Made by a program: the position numbers and the translations under genes
In this document: one piece after another, positions 43,950 through 52,459 of the stretch
How positions within the stretch are numbered: the first letter of the stretch is position 1
Layout of the letters: each line of letters starts with the position of its first letter
NCBI RefSeq assembly: GCF_029016285.1
Contig: NZ_CP091975.1
Coordinates: forward strand, 1,364,001 to 1,428,000
Origin: Vibrio sp. DW001
GTDB lineage: Bacteria; Pseudomonadota; Gammaproteobacteria; Enterobacterales; Vibrionaceae
DNA: 64,000 nt
Reading direction: 5' to 3'
Notes under the pieces: model-generated
What the model was told of the DNA's origin: nothing
The model's database searches: none
The model's input: only the letters and a program-made list of their open reading frames with translations

Positions 43950-43969
43950 TTCGCACAAATAAATTGTAC

Positions 43970-44006
43970 AAAAGAACGAATCTCAAATAATGAGATTCGT
44001 TCTTTT
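43970..44006 (+). terminator. Terminator after mukFEB
   Basis: Perfect 16-base arms (43970-43985 starting AAAAGAACGAA, and 43991-44006 ending TTCGTTCTTTT) enclose a 5-base loop. This is the end of the mukFEB operon. Confidence 0.88.
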
Positions 44007-44322
44007 CTCCCCAATCAATCAATTCAACGAGTAAATATAAACATAGTTAATAACCTGTAACGCCCTTAACCGTAAAAATAATATTAGGCATTATCAAATA
44101 AATATTTTTATAGTTTTGCTATGTTGTAATTCCTCAGACTAATTAGAATCAACCCTATTGTAGGGTGAAGTTTTTACTTGGTATTTATTTATAACCTTGT
44201 CTGAAAATCAACGACACGACGATTATATTTTAACCTGCTATTTATGGTTATATTAATTATTCGTTCGGCTCCAGTCTGCATACATATTAACCCTGTTTAG
44301 TGTTTATTGTTGGAGCCTTATT
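44007..44322. other. AT-rich intergenic region before the lipoprotein gene
   Basis: This 316-base stretch is markedly AT-rich compared with the muk genes. I see no gene or clear operator; it should carry the promoter of the lipoprotein gene, which has GGAG before its ATG. Confidence 0.5.
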
Positions 44323-46077
44323 ATGAGCGGCGGAATTAAATGTTTTTTGTGTAGTATTATTATTTTATTAGGAGGGTGTAATGACGGTGATGTCATCGTT
44401 GATGATGATATCGCGGGTGAAGTGGACACAGGTGTAGGTGAAACGGAAAATGACAGTGACGATCTGGTTGTTCCCGACCCGAGTGTTTCGTATCTGATCC
44501 CTTCAGAATCTATTCTACGAACTGAATTGATCGCGCGCGAGCTAAGAGATGGCATGGACTTAGATGATGTATCGGTTTCTTATGATAACAATTTTCAGTT
44601 TCTGCTATCTAATAACACACCCCGGACGCTTGTTCATCCTGTGGTGCAAATGGGTGACGTGTTTTATACCATTGAAAAAACGGTTGAGGCATTTTCAACT
44701 ATTACCGTAAGAAGTCCCGTATCTATTAGCGATGCGGCAATATTATTTTATGAAGAGACCCCTTTTTTTAGAGTGAAAATCAATTCATTTAATACCAATA
44801 CGAATGATGATACAACATTAGATGCAACCGCAGTTCAGATAGAAAGTTTTACTAAAGAGATCGTTGGTTACCGGGTGGTCAATAACTATTTTTCTTATGT
44901 AAATCATGCTACTACTTTCTTACTGAAGAGAGCTGGGTTATTACCTGCGTTATCAACGAAAGAGAATAGAATTTCAAATAAGAGTTATGATTGTGGTTTC
45001 GACCATTCAACGCCAATGTTACGCTATTCGGATAGTGACTCAGCGACAGAAAAACTGTTCAGTTTACTAAATCATAAGCCTAACTCACATTATGAGGCTC
45101 GTTATGTTGATGGGTTAGTTTATGGGATGGCGACGGTCGGAAATGGTTGGCTAAGTGTGGTTGATAAAGTGCTATATAAAAAAGGGCAGATTACGCCCAA
45201 TGACATTTATTTACATGAGAAACATCATAATCATGGTTTTAATCATAGTGGTGGAATGACCTACGGTTGGCCAGATAAATCGGAAGCCTATATTAGGAAG
45301 GCCGACTACTCTTTTTTTGAAAACCCAGGGCTACTTGCTACGCCGTTGGTGACAAAACAGAACGCTCGATTATTACCTGATGGTACTGTACAAATTGATA
45401 TTCGCTGGTTTCATAAAGACAAAGATAAAGAACAAACGCTCAATAATTTCTTATTTATTAGTGGAAACAAAATGGTCATTAATGAAATAGGATATGTAAA
45501 TCAAGATGGTTCGACAACATCCGTTGATTTTGATAACCAATTTGATAACCAGTTGATTACAATTTCAGAAGATAAAATTCATATTAAAACCACACATTTC
45601 GATGAGATTAATAGCCTTGAAATGCCTATTGGTTTGTATATAAACGCTAGTCGTCCGTTGGAATCGAAATATGAATTACTAATGTTGGCAGGTGATGATG
45701 ACAAAGTTCATGGTAATTTGAAAATCGACCTATCTTTTCTTGGGGTTGAAGATGAAGATGGTAAACGTGTAGTGTTTATTGAAAGAGAAGGTCAAAAAAC
45801 AGAAGAAGGAAAATACGTTGATGAGGAACAGTTGTATTTACCTGAGGAAGCGAAATTATACTGTGAGAGTAAAGGGCTTGAATTAGGAATTCTTGATGCA
45901 TATAAAAGCTCGGCATTAATGAGTTTTCAACATAAGTATTTGCCTTATAGCTCAATGGTTGGAATCTCTCCAGAGAAGGGCACTCCAGTTGCGATATTAA
46001 GTACGTCAAGTTACAAACCAAATGCGAGTAACTACACAGATAAAGGCTCTCTCATCGTTTGTGCAAAACCAGATTAA
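44323..46077 (+). CDS. Putative zinc metalloprotease lipoprotein with HExxHxxGxxH motif
   Basis: This 584-residue protein opens with a lipoprotein signal peptide ending in LLGGC (acylated Cys19), then an acidic linker to about residue 50. Residues 298-308 read HEKHHNHGFNH, a complete metzincin-type HExxHxxGxxH motif (His298, Glu299, His302, His308), followed by SGGMTYGW. This suggests a surface or outer-membrane-anchored zinc peptidase, perhaps akin to the M66/TagA mucinase family of Vibrio. The rest has no domain I recognise. It is flanked by its own terminator and an AT-rich promoter region, and looks like an accessory gene next to mukB. Proteolytic activity is inferred from the motif alone. 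Confidence 0.8.
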   Translation: MSGGIKCFLCSIIILLGGCNDGDVIVDDDIAGEVDTGVGETENDSDDLVVPDPSVSYLIPSESILRTELIARELRDGMDLDDVSVSYDNNFQFLLSNNTPRTLVHPVVQMGDVFYTIEKTVEAFSTITVRSPVSISDAAILFYEETPFFRVKINSFNTNTNDDTTLDATAVQIESFTKEIVGYRVVNNYFSYVNHATTFLLKRAGLLPALSTKENRISNKSYDCGFDHSTPMLRYSDSDSATEKLFSLLNHKPNSHYEARYVDGLVYGMATVGNGWLSVVDKVLYKKGQITPNDIYLHEKHHNHGFNHSGGMTYGWPDKSEAYIRKADYSFFENPGLLATPLVTKQNARLLPDGTVQIDIRWFHKDKDKEQTLNNFLFISGNKMVINEIGYVNQDGSTTSVDFDNQFDNQLITISEDKIHIKTTHFDEINSLEMPIGLYINASRPLESKYELLMLAGDDDKVHGNLKIDLSFLGVEDEDGKRVVFIEREGQKTEEGKYVDEEQLYLPEEAKLYCESKGLELGILDAYKSSALMSFQHKYLPYSSMVGISPEKGTPVAILSTSSYKPNASNYTDKGSLIVCAKPD

Positions 46078-46092
46078 ACGTAGTGACGCAAT

Positions 46093-46130
46093 AAAAAGCC
46101 AATCGCAATCATAGGGTTGGCTTTTTATTT
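46093..46130. terminator. Terminator between the lipoprotein gene and yajD
   Basis: AAAAAGCCAA (46093-46102) pairs with TTGGCTTTTT (46117-46126) across a 14-base loop. The tracts allow termination of both converging genes. Confidence 0.75.
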
Positions 46131-46131
46131 G

Positions 46132-46476
46132 TTATTTTTTCATTAACTTAGCAAGATCAGCAAACGGGTTGTGTGTTGCACTTTCGTGCTCATCTTGTCC
46201 TGGTTTAATCTCAGTACCATATTGGTCATGGTCGGTATATTTCGAATGCTCATGATCATGACAGTAAATACACAGTAACTCCCAATTGCTACCGTCATTA
46301 GGGTTATTGGTATGATCATGGTCTTTGTGGTGGACCGTTAGCTCCCGCAGATTTGAATATACAAACTCGCGAGCACAATTTCCGCATACCCATGGATACA
46401 TTTTCAATGCTCTATCGCGGTAATCACTTTCTTTGCGAGCATATGCTGCGCTACTACCATATAAATCTGACGCCAT
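46132..46476 (-). CDS. yajD: YajD family HNH nuclease
   Basis: This 114-residue protein closely follows E. coli YajD: ALKMYPWVCGNCAREFVYSN, LRELTVHHKDHDHTNNPNDG and NWELLCIYCHDHEHSKY. The two CxxC pairs bind zinc and the His-rich centre is the HNH beta-beta-alpha-metal active site. Nuclease activity is inferred from the family. It is a single gene ahead of the terminator shared with the lipoprotein gene. Confidence 0.95.
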   Translation of the reverse strand: MASDLYGSSAAYARKESDYRDRALKMYPWVCGNCAREFVYSNLRELTVHHKDHDHTNNPNDGSNWELLCIYCHDHEHSKYTDHDQYGTEIKPGQDEHESATHNPFADLAKLMKK

Positions 46477-46612
46477 GTGAACTCCTAACTTTTTGCCACC
46501 TAAAAATCTGCCTTAGCGTAACACAATACGAGCCAAATATATAAAAGCAAAAAGCGCATTTAGACGATGCATGCTAATATAAAAAGCGTGTATCTATTAA
46601 TGAAAAAATATC

Positions 46613-48460
46613 ATGACAGCAACCAGTTACCTCAATAAATTGAATCAAGAATATCTTGCTATCCATAAAGAGAAAGAAGACTTTTTTTGGGAAACGTACA
46701 TGGGAATCAGCGATGACCATGAAGGATCGACAAAAGCGCAAACTCAATGGACTCAATACCTAAGTAATCCACTGAAGATTAATGAGTTAAAAGCACAAAT
46801 AGACGTAGCCAATAGTATAAAAGACCCTGAAGAAAAACGACAAACCATCGTTGGTCTGTCTGGATGGCTTGCAATGTTTCAGGCGCATTGTATCGAGTCG
46901 CGAGAAGCGCAACAATTAAAAGATAAATTGATTCAATTTGAAGCTGATCTATTTGAGAAAAAACAGAACCATATTATGCATTACACCGATGAGAAAGGTG
47001 TGAGACTTGAAGGTTCGCTCCCGACGATAGGGGCAGTCATTCGTACTCATGATAATGAGAAAGTAAGAGAGTCGGCGCATAATGCTCTTCTCGACTTAGA
47101 GCAATGGTTACTCGAAAATGGGCTTTTGGAATTGGTGAAACTGAGAAACCAGTTTGCTCGTTCATTGGGATACAAGACATTTTTTGACTATTCGATTGAG
47201 AAAACAGAACAAATGACCACGGTGCAACTGTTTTCTATTTTAGATGATTTCGAAGAGCAAACTCAGAAAGGCCATTTAGGCAGCTTAACAAATCTAGTTA
47301 ATGAGAAAGGTGTTCAAGCCCTATCAGCGCATAACTTTGTGTTCTCTTTTGCTGGTGACGCGATGAGAGACCTAGATCAGTACGTTCCTTTTTCTCAATC
47401 TCTGCGACGTTGGATTGAATCGTTCGGTCGCTTAAATATTGATTATTCTGGCGCGGAGCTTACGCTTGATTTGTTGGATAGAAAGGGCAAGTATCCAAAT
47501 GGTTTCTGTCATGGTCCTATTCCTTCGTTTTATGACCAAGGAGATTGGGTAGCGGCAAAGGTTAATTTTACGAGTAACGCTAAGCCAGACCAAATGGGCA
47601 GTGGGTACGATGGTATCAATACGCTTTTCCATGAAGGCGGCCATGCCGCGCATTTTGCCAATGTAAAAATGAATGCACCTTGTTTTTCTCAAGAATTTGC
47701 ACCTACCTCAATGGCCTATGCTGAAACACAATCGATGTTTTGTGATAGCCTACTCACAGATGGAGATTGGTTAAAACAGTATGCACGAAATGCAAATGGT
47801 GAGTCGGTTACTCAAGAAGTTATAAAGGGCATGATAGATAGTAAGCAACCATTCAAGGCCTACGAAGAACGAAGTATTTTGGTGGTGCCTTATTTTGAAC
47901 GGGATTTATATCTATTAAGTGATGATGAATTGTCGCCAGAGCAGGTGACTAAGCTAGCGCGTAAATCTGAGAAAAAGATACTTGGTTTAGAATGCAGTCC
48001 TAGGCCACTTATGGCAATTCCGCACCTTCTTTCTGATGAGTCAGCTTGTGCCTATCAAGGTTATTTACTGGCACATATGGCGGTCTATCAAACGCGGGCG
48101 TATTTTACGGAAAAATTTGGCTATTTAACCGATAATCCTAACATCGGTCCGTTAATGGCGAAGCATTATTGGGCGGCAGGAAACAGTGTCTCTCACACAC
48201 AATCGATACAAGCTTTAACAGGGGAAGGCTTCAATGCGAAATATCTCGCTGATGAGTGTAACTTGACTTCGGATGAAGCCTGGCGAATAGAGCAAGATAA
48301 AATAGCTGCTCTTGCATCGCGTAAACGCACGGCGATAACCCCCCTCAATGCGAAGATAAAGATTGTCGATGGGTCAACAATACTAGCATTGAATGAACGG
48401 TCGGATGACGCGATGTGCGAAGCGTTTGAGGAGTATATAGAGCAGGTGTACAGCAATTGA
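46613..48460 (+). CDS. M3 family metallopeptidase (oligoendopeptidase type)
   Basis: This is a 615-residue cytoplasmic peptidase with the gluzincin motif HEGGH at residues 340-344 in LFHEGGHAAHF; the third zinc ligand is expected in the downstream EFAPTSMAYAETQSMFCDSL. The length and helical layout fit the M3/PepF oligopeptidase family. There is no signal peptide. It should degrade short peptides. It is monocistronic, converging on the YeeZ-like gene across two hairpins. Confidence 0.9.
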   Translation: MTATSYLNKLNQEYLAIHKEKEDFFWETYMGISDDHEGSTKAQTQWTQYLSNPLKINELKAQIDVANSIKDPEEKRQTIVGLSGWLAMFQAHCIESREAQQLKDKLIQFEADLFEKKQNHIMHYTDEKGVRLEGSLPTIGAVIRTHDNEKVRESAHNALLDLEQWLLENGLLELVKLRNQFARSLGYKTFFDYSIEKTEQMTTVQLFSILDDFEEQTQKGHLGSLTNLVNEKGVQALSAHNFVFSFAGDAMRDLDQYVPFSQSLRRWIESFGRLNIDYSGAELTLDLLDRKGKYPNGFCHGPIPSFYDQGDWVAAKVNFTSNAKPDQMGSGYDGINTLFHEGGHAAHFANVKMNAPCFSQEFAPTSMAYAETQSMFCDSLLTDGDWLKQYARNANGESVTQEVIKGMIDSKQPFKAYEERSILVVPYFERDLYLLSDDELSPEQVTKLARKSEKKILGLECSPRPLMAIPHLLSDESACAYQGYLLAHMAVYQTRAYFTEKFGYLTDNPNIGPLMAKHYWAAGNSVSHTQSIQALTGEGFNAKYLADECNLTSDEAWRIEQDKIAALASRKRTAITPLNAKIKIVDGSTILALNERSDDAMCEAFEEYIEQVYSN

Positions 48461-48498
48461 ATATTACCGGTTGCCGTCTTCAATTTGTCTAGTTGAAC

Positions 48499-48563
48499 GG
48501 TTATCCCTCTGAGAATAACCATTAACATTGGAATATCGTCCCCACTTTGGTGGGGACGATATT
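48499..48563. terminator. Tandem hairpins between convergent genes
   Basis: A first dyad, GGTTAT (48499-48504) with ATAACC (48515-48520), is followed by a perfect 14-base stem AATATCGTCCCCAC (48532-48545) with GTGGGGACGATATT (48550-48563) around a TTTG loop. No T-run follows, so release by hairpin pausing or roadblock between converging transcripts is inferred. Confidence 0.5.
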
Positions 48564-48584
48564 GAAAGCGATAAACTCACCAAC

Positions 48585-49427
48585 TTAACAGTGGCTTAAG
48601 CCATCGACAACCTTCTCATATTGAAACTGAAAACCTAATTGGACAATTTTCTCTGCACTGATTCTTTTTGCAGGTATGTTGTTCAATTCAGGCATCTGCA
48701 ATTCTTCGTCGCTGTTGAGTATCGCTTGTTTGTAAAACTCGTATTTTGTCACGGTATTAGGCGATGTAATATTAACGACTTGATTGGTGATATTGCTTAA
48801 GCTAAATATCACCGCATTGATGACGTCTTCTAAGTGCACCATATTGACGGGTGCGACGTTACTAATACTGGTCATTTTACTGACAAAGCGAGCGGGGTGA
48901 CGATTTGGGCCGAATAATCCCGAGCATCGCAATATCACATAGTCTATCCCTGAATCGATTAACGATTGCTCGGCAGTCAGCATGGTGCATGCATTCTCAG
49001 AGAATAGGTCATTATTTTCTGCTAATGACAAATAGGCGTCATGTTCAAACATCGTTTGGTTAGCATTAGAGTAAGCCGATGTGGAGCTGATCATAACGAT
49101 TTTCTTCACTCCGGCTTTTAACGCGCTATTAACCAAGGCCTGCCATCGATTGACATACGCTTTTCCTTGACCTTTTTTGAATCCAGGAGGGAAAGCGCCG
49201 ACAAGGGTTTGTACGTTACGAGATTGCAATTGGTTTATGATCAGTGGGTTTGCTACCGAGCATTCAGAATCTAAGTTCAGCGCAAAGCAGGGAAGGGATA
49301 ATTTTTCCAGTTCTTTGAGCCTTTCTGATGTAGTCCTTGTGCCGAAAACGGATTGTCCTTCAGAATGTAGACGTTGTGTTAGCGGAAGGCCAAGCCAACC
49401 TGCTCCAACGATAGCAATGTTAGTCAT
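48585..49427 (-). CDS. YeeZ-like NAD(P)-dependent epimerase/dehydratase family protein
   Basis: This 280-residue protein has a Rossmann fold with the dinucleotide motif IAIVGAGWLGLPL at the N-terminus and an atypical-SDR segment VKKIVMISSTSAYSN. FGPNRHPARF and NMVHLEDVINAVIFSL match YeeZ of E. coli. Of the tandem ATG codons, the second is used here. The reaction is unknown. Downstream it meets the hairpin pair; upstream is the TIGR02647 gene on the same strand, 13 bases away, so the two may be co-transcribed. Confidence 0.85.
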   Translation of the reverse strand: MTNIAIVGAGWLGLPLTQRLHSEGQSVFGTRTTSERLKELEKLSLPCFALNLDSECSVANPLIINQLQSRNVQTLVGAFPPGFKKGQGKAYVNRWQALVNSALKAGVKKIVMISSTSAYSNANQTMFEHDAYLSLAENNDLFSENACTMLTAEQSLIDSGIDYVILRCSGLFGPNRHPARFVSKMTSISNVAPVNMVHLEDVINAVIFSLSNITNQVVNITSPNTVTKYEFYKQAILNSDEELQMPELNNIPAKRISAEKIVQLGFQFQYEKVVDGLSHC

Positions 49428-49440
49428 CAACCGCTCTCAA

Positions 49441-49674
49441 TTACACGGAAAGGATACGCAATACTTTGTCAGCATGCTCAGCCACTTCAATACCTTCGTT
49501 CGTCAAATAACCACCGTCTGACATGGTACATAGATTTTTGGTATATAAACGTTTCACTGCTGCTTGTAGTTCTTCTGATGCGTCATTGTGAACTTTGATA
49601 CCTTTTGCTGCGCTGCTTATATCGAACTGAAGAAGTAGATTAAGTTCGGTGATGTTTTCTTCTGTATATTTCAT
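49441..49674 (-). CDS. TIGR02647 family small protein
   Basis: This 77-residue protein contains QFDISSAAKGIKVHNDA followed by LYTKNLCTMSDGGYLTNEG, the pattern of the TIGR02647 family, common in gammaproteobacteria. It may contain a winged-helix-like fold (a D-G-G-Y-L-T turn as in small DNA-binding proteins), but no function is established. GGAATT lies upstream of the ATG. Confidence 0.8.
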   Translation of the reverse strand: MKYTEENITELNLLLQFDISSAAKGIKVHNDASEELQAAVKRLYTKNLCTMSDGGYLTNEGIEVAEHADKVLRILSV

Positions 49675-49980
49675 GTTTAATTCCTTAACAATTTATCTTT
49701 ATCTGCCATCAACATTAAATTGCATTGCGCTTCGGAACAAGAATCTGTGCAAAGAACTGTTAGCTATGATGGAAATGGTTAGTTTTAGAGCAATATACAG
49801 CGTTATTGTAGGGAAAGCACCTGCCTTAGGATATAGCTAAAAACAATAAAGAACATCACCTTTATAGCTGGAATGAAGCCCCATATAAAATAAATTTGGC
49901 GAAGCTATAATTCGGCTTGAAATGTGAGCTAGATCATAGGAATATCCGCGTATTATTTGAGTAACCCAGAGAACATTGAA
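49675..49980. other. Divergent intergenic region before focA
   Basis: This 306-base stretch contains the TIGR02647 and focA promoters. Apart from the CRP-like site at 49923-49938, I see nothing I can name. Confidence 0.5.
49923..49938 (+). promoter_or_regulatory. Candidate CRP site upstream of focA
   Basis: TGTGAGCTAGATCATA matches the CRP consensus TGTGA-N6-TCACA at 9 of 10 defined bases. It is centred 50 bases before the focA ATG. FNR, which controls focA in E. coli, would bind this sequence less well. Confidence 0.45.
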
Positions 49981-50823
49981 ATGAATATGAATCAATTTGA
50001 TTCATTATTACCGCCTCAAATGGCAGAAAAAGCGGCAGAAGCGGGGGTTGGGAAAGCAACGAAAGACCCAATGAAATCTTTTTTATTGGCAATTACTGCT
50101 GGTATCCATATTGGTATTGCATTTGTTTTTTACACCACGGTTACCACAGGTACTGAATCAGTTCCGTATGGATACAGCCATTTCATTGGTGGGTTGGCAT
50201 TCAGCCTCGGTCTCATACTTGTTATTATCACTGGTGGAGAGTTATTCACCAGTTCTGTACTTACATTAGTAGCGCACGCAAGTGGTAAGATTACTTGGCG
50301 TAGTTTGATATCTAATTGGTGTGTGGTTTATTCAGGCAACCTCATCGGTGCACTTGGTTTAGTGGCAATCATGTTGGTGGCTAAACAGTATACCTTTGAC
50401 CATGGAGCTGTCGGTATTAACGCAATGAAAATTGCGCAACATAAACTTCACCATGGTTTTTTCCAAGCGATTGCACTAGGGATAATGTGCAATGTACTCG
50501 TGTGTGTAGCGGTGTGGATGACGTTTAGTGGCCGAAGCCTTACTGATAAAATTATGGTGACCGTGTTACCGGTTGCCATGTTTGTGTCATCGGGATTTGA
50601 ACACTGTATTGCGAACATGTTTCAAGTACCGATGGCGATAGGTATAAAGATGTTTGCTAACCCTGAATTTTGGCAGGCTGCAGGCACAACTGCGGCAGAA
50701 TTTTCTGATTTAACCTTAACCAATTTTATAATCAATAATCTGATACCTGTCACCATAGGAAACATTATTGGTGGAGGAATTTTTGTTGGTATGGGGTATT
50801 GGTTGATCTATCTACGAGATTAA
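49981..50823 (+). CDS. focA: Formate/nitrite transporter family channel FocA
   Basis: FocA moves formate across the inner membrane during fermentation or anaerobic respiration. The start ATG 49981 gives 280 residues, close to E. coli FocA (285); a TTG 24 bases upstream is less likely. Family signatures are present in order: FLLAITAGIHIGIAFVFY, GGELFTSSVLTLVAHASGKI, AVWMTFSGRSLTDK, VSSGFEHCIANMF (the conserved gating His region) and TIGNIIGGGIFVGMGYW. pflB is not adjacent, unlike in E. coli. A CRP-like site precedes it. Confidence 0.93.
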   Translation: MNMNQFDSLLPPQMAEKAAEAGVGKATKDPMKSFLLAITAGIHIGIAFVFYTTVTTGTESVPYGYSHFIGGLAFSLGLILVIITGGELFTSSVLTLVAHASGKITWRSLISNWCVVYSGNLIGALGLVAIMLVAKQYTFDHGAVGINAMKIAQHKLHHGFFQAIALGIMCNVLVCVAVWMTFSGRSLTDKIMVTVLPVAMFVSSGFEHCIANMFQVPMAIGIKMFANPEFWQAAGTTAAEFSDLTLTNFIINNLIPVTIGNIIGGGIFVGMGYWLIYLRD

Positions 50824-50851
50824 CAACTAACCAGTATTTTGATTTATCTGC

Positions 50852-50882
50852 AAGGCCAGCATGAGAATGCTGGCCTTTTTAT
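50852..50882 (+). terminator. Terminator after focA
   Basis: AAGGCCAGCAT (50852-50862) and ATGCTGGCCTT (50867-50877) are perfect 11-base arms with a 4-base loop and a T-run. Confidence 0.9.
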
Positions 50883-50931
50883 GTCAAATGGGTATAAAAA
50901 AATAACCAATAGAACTCAATCATACAAGTGT

Positions 50932-50954
50932 TTATCCACAATATCTGTGGATAA
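50932..50954. promoter_or_regulatory. Inverted pair of consensus DnaA boxes
   Basis: TTATCCACA (50932-50940) and TGTGGATAA (50946-50954) are two perfect DnaA-box consensus sequences facing each other across 5 bases. They lie between the focA terminator and the end of fetB. Inverted close DnaA boxes occur in titration or reactivation sites; a simple hairpin is the alternative. Confidence 0.55.
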
Positions 50955-51002
50955 AATGTGAAACACTAATGAGAATGAGCTTTTCATAAGCGCAAGCTAT
51001 TT

Positions 51003-51788
51003 TTAAAGAAATTTCACCCTCACCCTACCTTCTTTAGTAAGGGTCTTTTTTAAGCTCAATTGAAGCGTAATTGTTATTGAAATGGACATCATGACAAAGA
51101 TAGCGATCAAAATTATCATCTGGTATTTGATGGCAATCATTGGGCTAGTGCCGCCTAATATTTGCCCTGTCATCATACCCGGAAGTGTAACGACCCCAGT
51201 TGTCGCCATAGAGGCAAGGATTGGTGCTAGGGATTTTTGCATCGCGACACGAACAAAAGGGATAGACGCGTACTGTGGTGAGGCACCTAGAGAGATAGCC
51301 GCTTCGTATTCAGATTTACGTTGTTCAAATGCATCATACAGATTTTGCAGTGCGACGATATTCCCACTCAAACTATTGCCAAGTAGCATTCCAGACAGAG
51401 GGATAATGTATTGGGCACTATATAAAGGCGTTGGTTGAATGATGGCGAAAGTTAGAATAAAAAGTAGGGGGGTCAACCCTATCAATAAACCCGTTAAAAC
51501 CGGTAAAAATAACAGCCTTACAGGTAGCTTAGCTTTCGTGATTATCGCGTTACTTCCGATAACGACCATGACGCTTAACCATAATAAATTGAGTAATAGG
51601 TTATTGGTCTGAAATACGAATTCTAAATAGATGCCTACTAATACAAGTTGGACGGCCATTCTAATGGTGGCGGTTACCATATCCTTCATCAATTCCAGTT
51701 GATACCGATGATTAATATACAAAGGTACAAGAAGCACAAGAGAGAAGAGCGAAAGCTGTATCCAAGAAATATCTAAGGCTGTCTGCAT
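51003..51788 (-). CDS. fetB: FetB-type ABC transporter permease (UPF0014)
   Basis: This multi-pass permease belongs to the FetB/YbbM family, whose E. coli member exports iron with the ATPase FetA. The start is uncertain: ATG 51788 (262 residues, MQTALDISWIQLS) is preferred over ATG 51824; neither has a clear ribosome site. Characteristic segments are SAQYIIPLSGMLLGNSLSGN, EAAISLGASPQYASIPFVR and ATTGVVTLPGMMTGQILGG, followed by IAIKYQMIILIAI. No fetA lies upstream or downstream, so it is an orphan in this window. It is divergent from torECA. Confidence 0.85.
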   Translation of the reverse strand: MQTALDISWIQLSLFSLVLLVPLYINHRYQLELMKDMVTATIRMAVQLVLVGIYLEFVFQTNNLLLNLLWLSVMVVIGSNAIITKAKLPVRLLFLPVLTGLLIGLTPLLFILTFAIIQPTPLYSAQYIIPLSGMLLGNSLSGNIVALQNLYDAFEQRKSEYEAAISLGASPQYASIPFVRVAMQKSLAPILASMATTGVVTLPGMMTGQILGGTSPMIAIKYQMIILIAIFVMMSISITITLQLSLKKTLTKEGRVRVKFL

Positions 51789-52240
51789 GGCTGTTTTTAT
51801 CAAATAGGAGGTGATGATTAGCATACCGCATTTTGAAATCAACGGTGGTTATTTACTGTATATTCTTGTAGTAACTTTACAAATTGATAACATTTCAAAC
51901 ATCAAAATAGGCGGACTCAAACCTTTATATTACCGCCAATATCTATCGATATTAAGTAAAAACCAACAAATAATAATGAATTTTCACTCGAGTTAATCCC
52001 CTTCTATCGCAAAATAAACCGATATTATTTTTACATATCCGTTTACATCTATTCACATAAAATATTAATAAAACACATCTTCGTTTTACATCAAAAAAGC
52101 CGCGAATAACTTGGTGTACAAGGCCTAAGGTTATTGAAGCAAACATTTTAATGGGATTAAAATTTATAATAACAAATGAATTGTTGTTCGATAATCTCGG
52201 ACATTGATTGGCTGATATTAGTTACATAGCGAGTAAATGT
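51789..52240. other. Divergent fetB-torE regulatory region
   Basis: This 452-base AT-rich stretch lies between fetB and torE. No gene is credible in it and no fetA remnant is recognisable. The tandem TorR-type boxes at 52029-52058 are its main feature. Confidence 0.55.
52029..52058 (+). promoter_or_regulatory. Three tandem TorR-type boxes upstream of torECA
   Basis: Three contiguous decamers, TTTTACATAT, CCGTTTACAT and CTATTCACAT, match the tor-box consensus CTGTTCATAT at 7, 7 and 8 of 10 positions with exact 10-base phasing. E. coli torCAD has several such boxes in direct repeat. They lie about 183 bases before the torE ATG; the third is identical to a box upstream of torD. Confidence 0.6.
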
Positions 52241-52417
52241 ATGAAAAATGTTAACAAAAGCATGGATGGCGAAACCAGATCTCTGGAGTGGAAGTCTTTT
52301 CTTATTATATCCGTGGTTCTGTTTCCTGTTTTAAGCGTTGCCCTAGTCGGCGGTTACGGATTTTTAATTTGGTTTATGCAAGTCTTTTTCATGGGGCCTC
52401 CGGGCATTCACGGTTAA
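52241..52417 (+). CDS. torE: TMAO reductase system small membrane protein TorE
   Basis: This 58-residue protein has one membrane helix (~22-45) and the NapE/TorE family sequence FPVLSVALVGGYGFLIWFMQ, followed by a short GPPG tail. It starts at ATG 52241 (an upstream TTG is less likely). It is the first gene of torE-torC-torA; its role is not established. The gap to torC is 42 bases. Confidence 0.85.
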   Translation: MKNVNKSMDGETRSLEWKSFLIISVVLFPVLSVALVGGYGFLIWFMQVFFMGPPGIHG

Positions 52418-52459
52418 TACTTTTCTCCTTTTAAACACTCAATTTTTAGAGAACCAAAT

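Noticed and set aside
49923..49938. FNR box reading of the site upstream of focA
   Set aside because: Only 7 of 10 FNR positions match, while the CRP pattern matches 9 of 10.
51789..52146. Possible fetA remnant upstream of fetB
   Set aside because: Frames here show no Walker motifs or other ATPase features.
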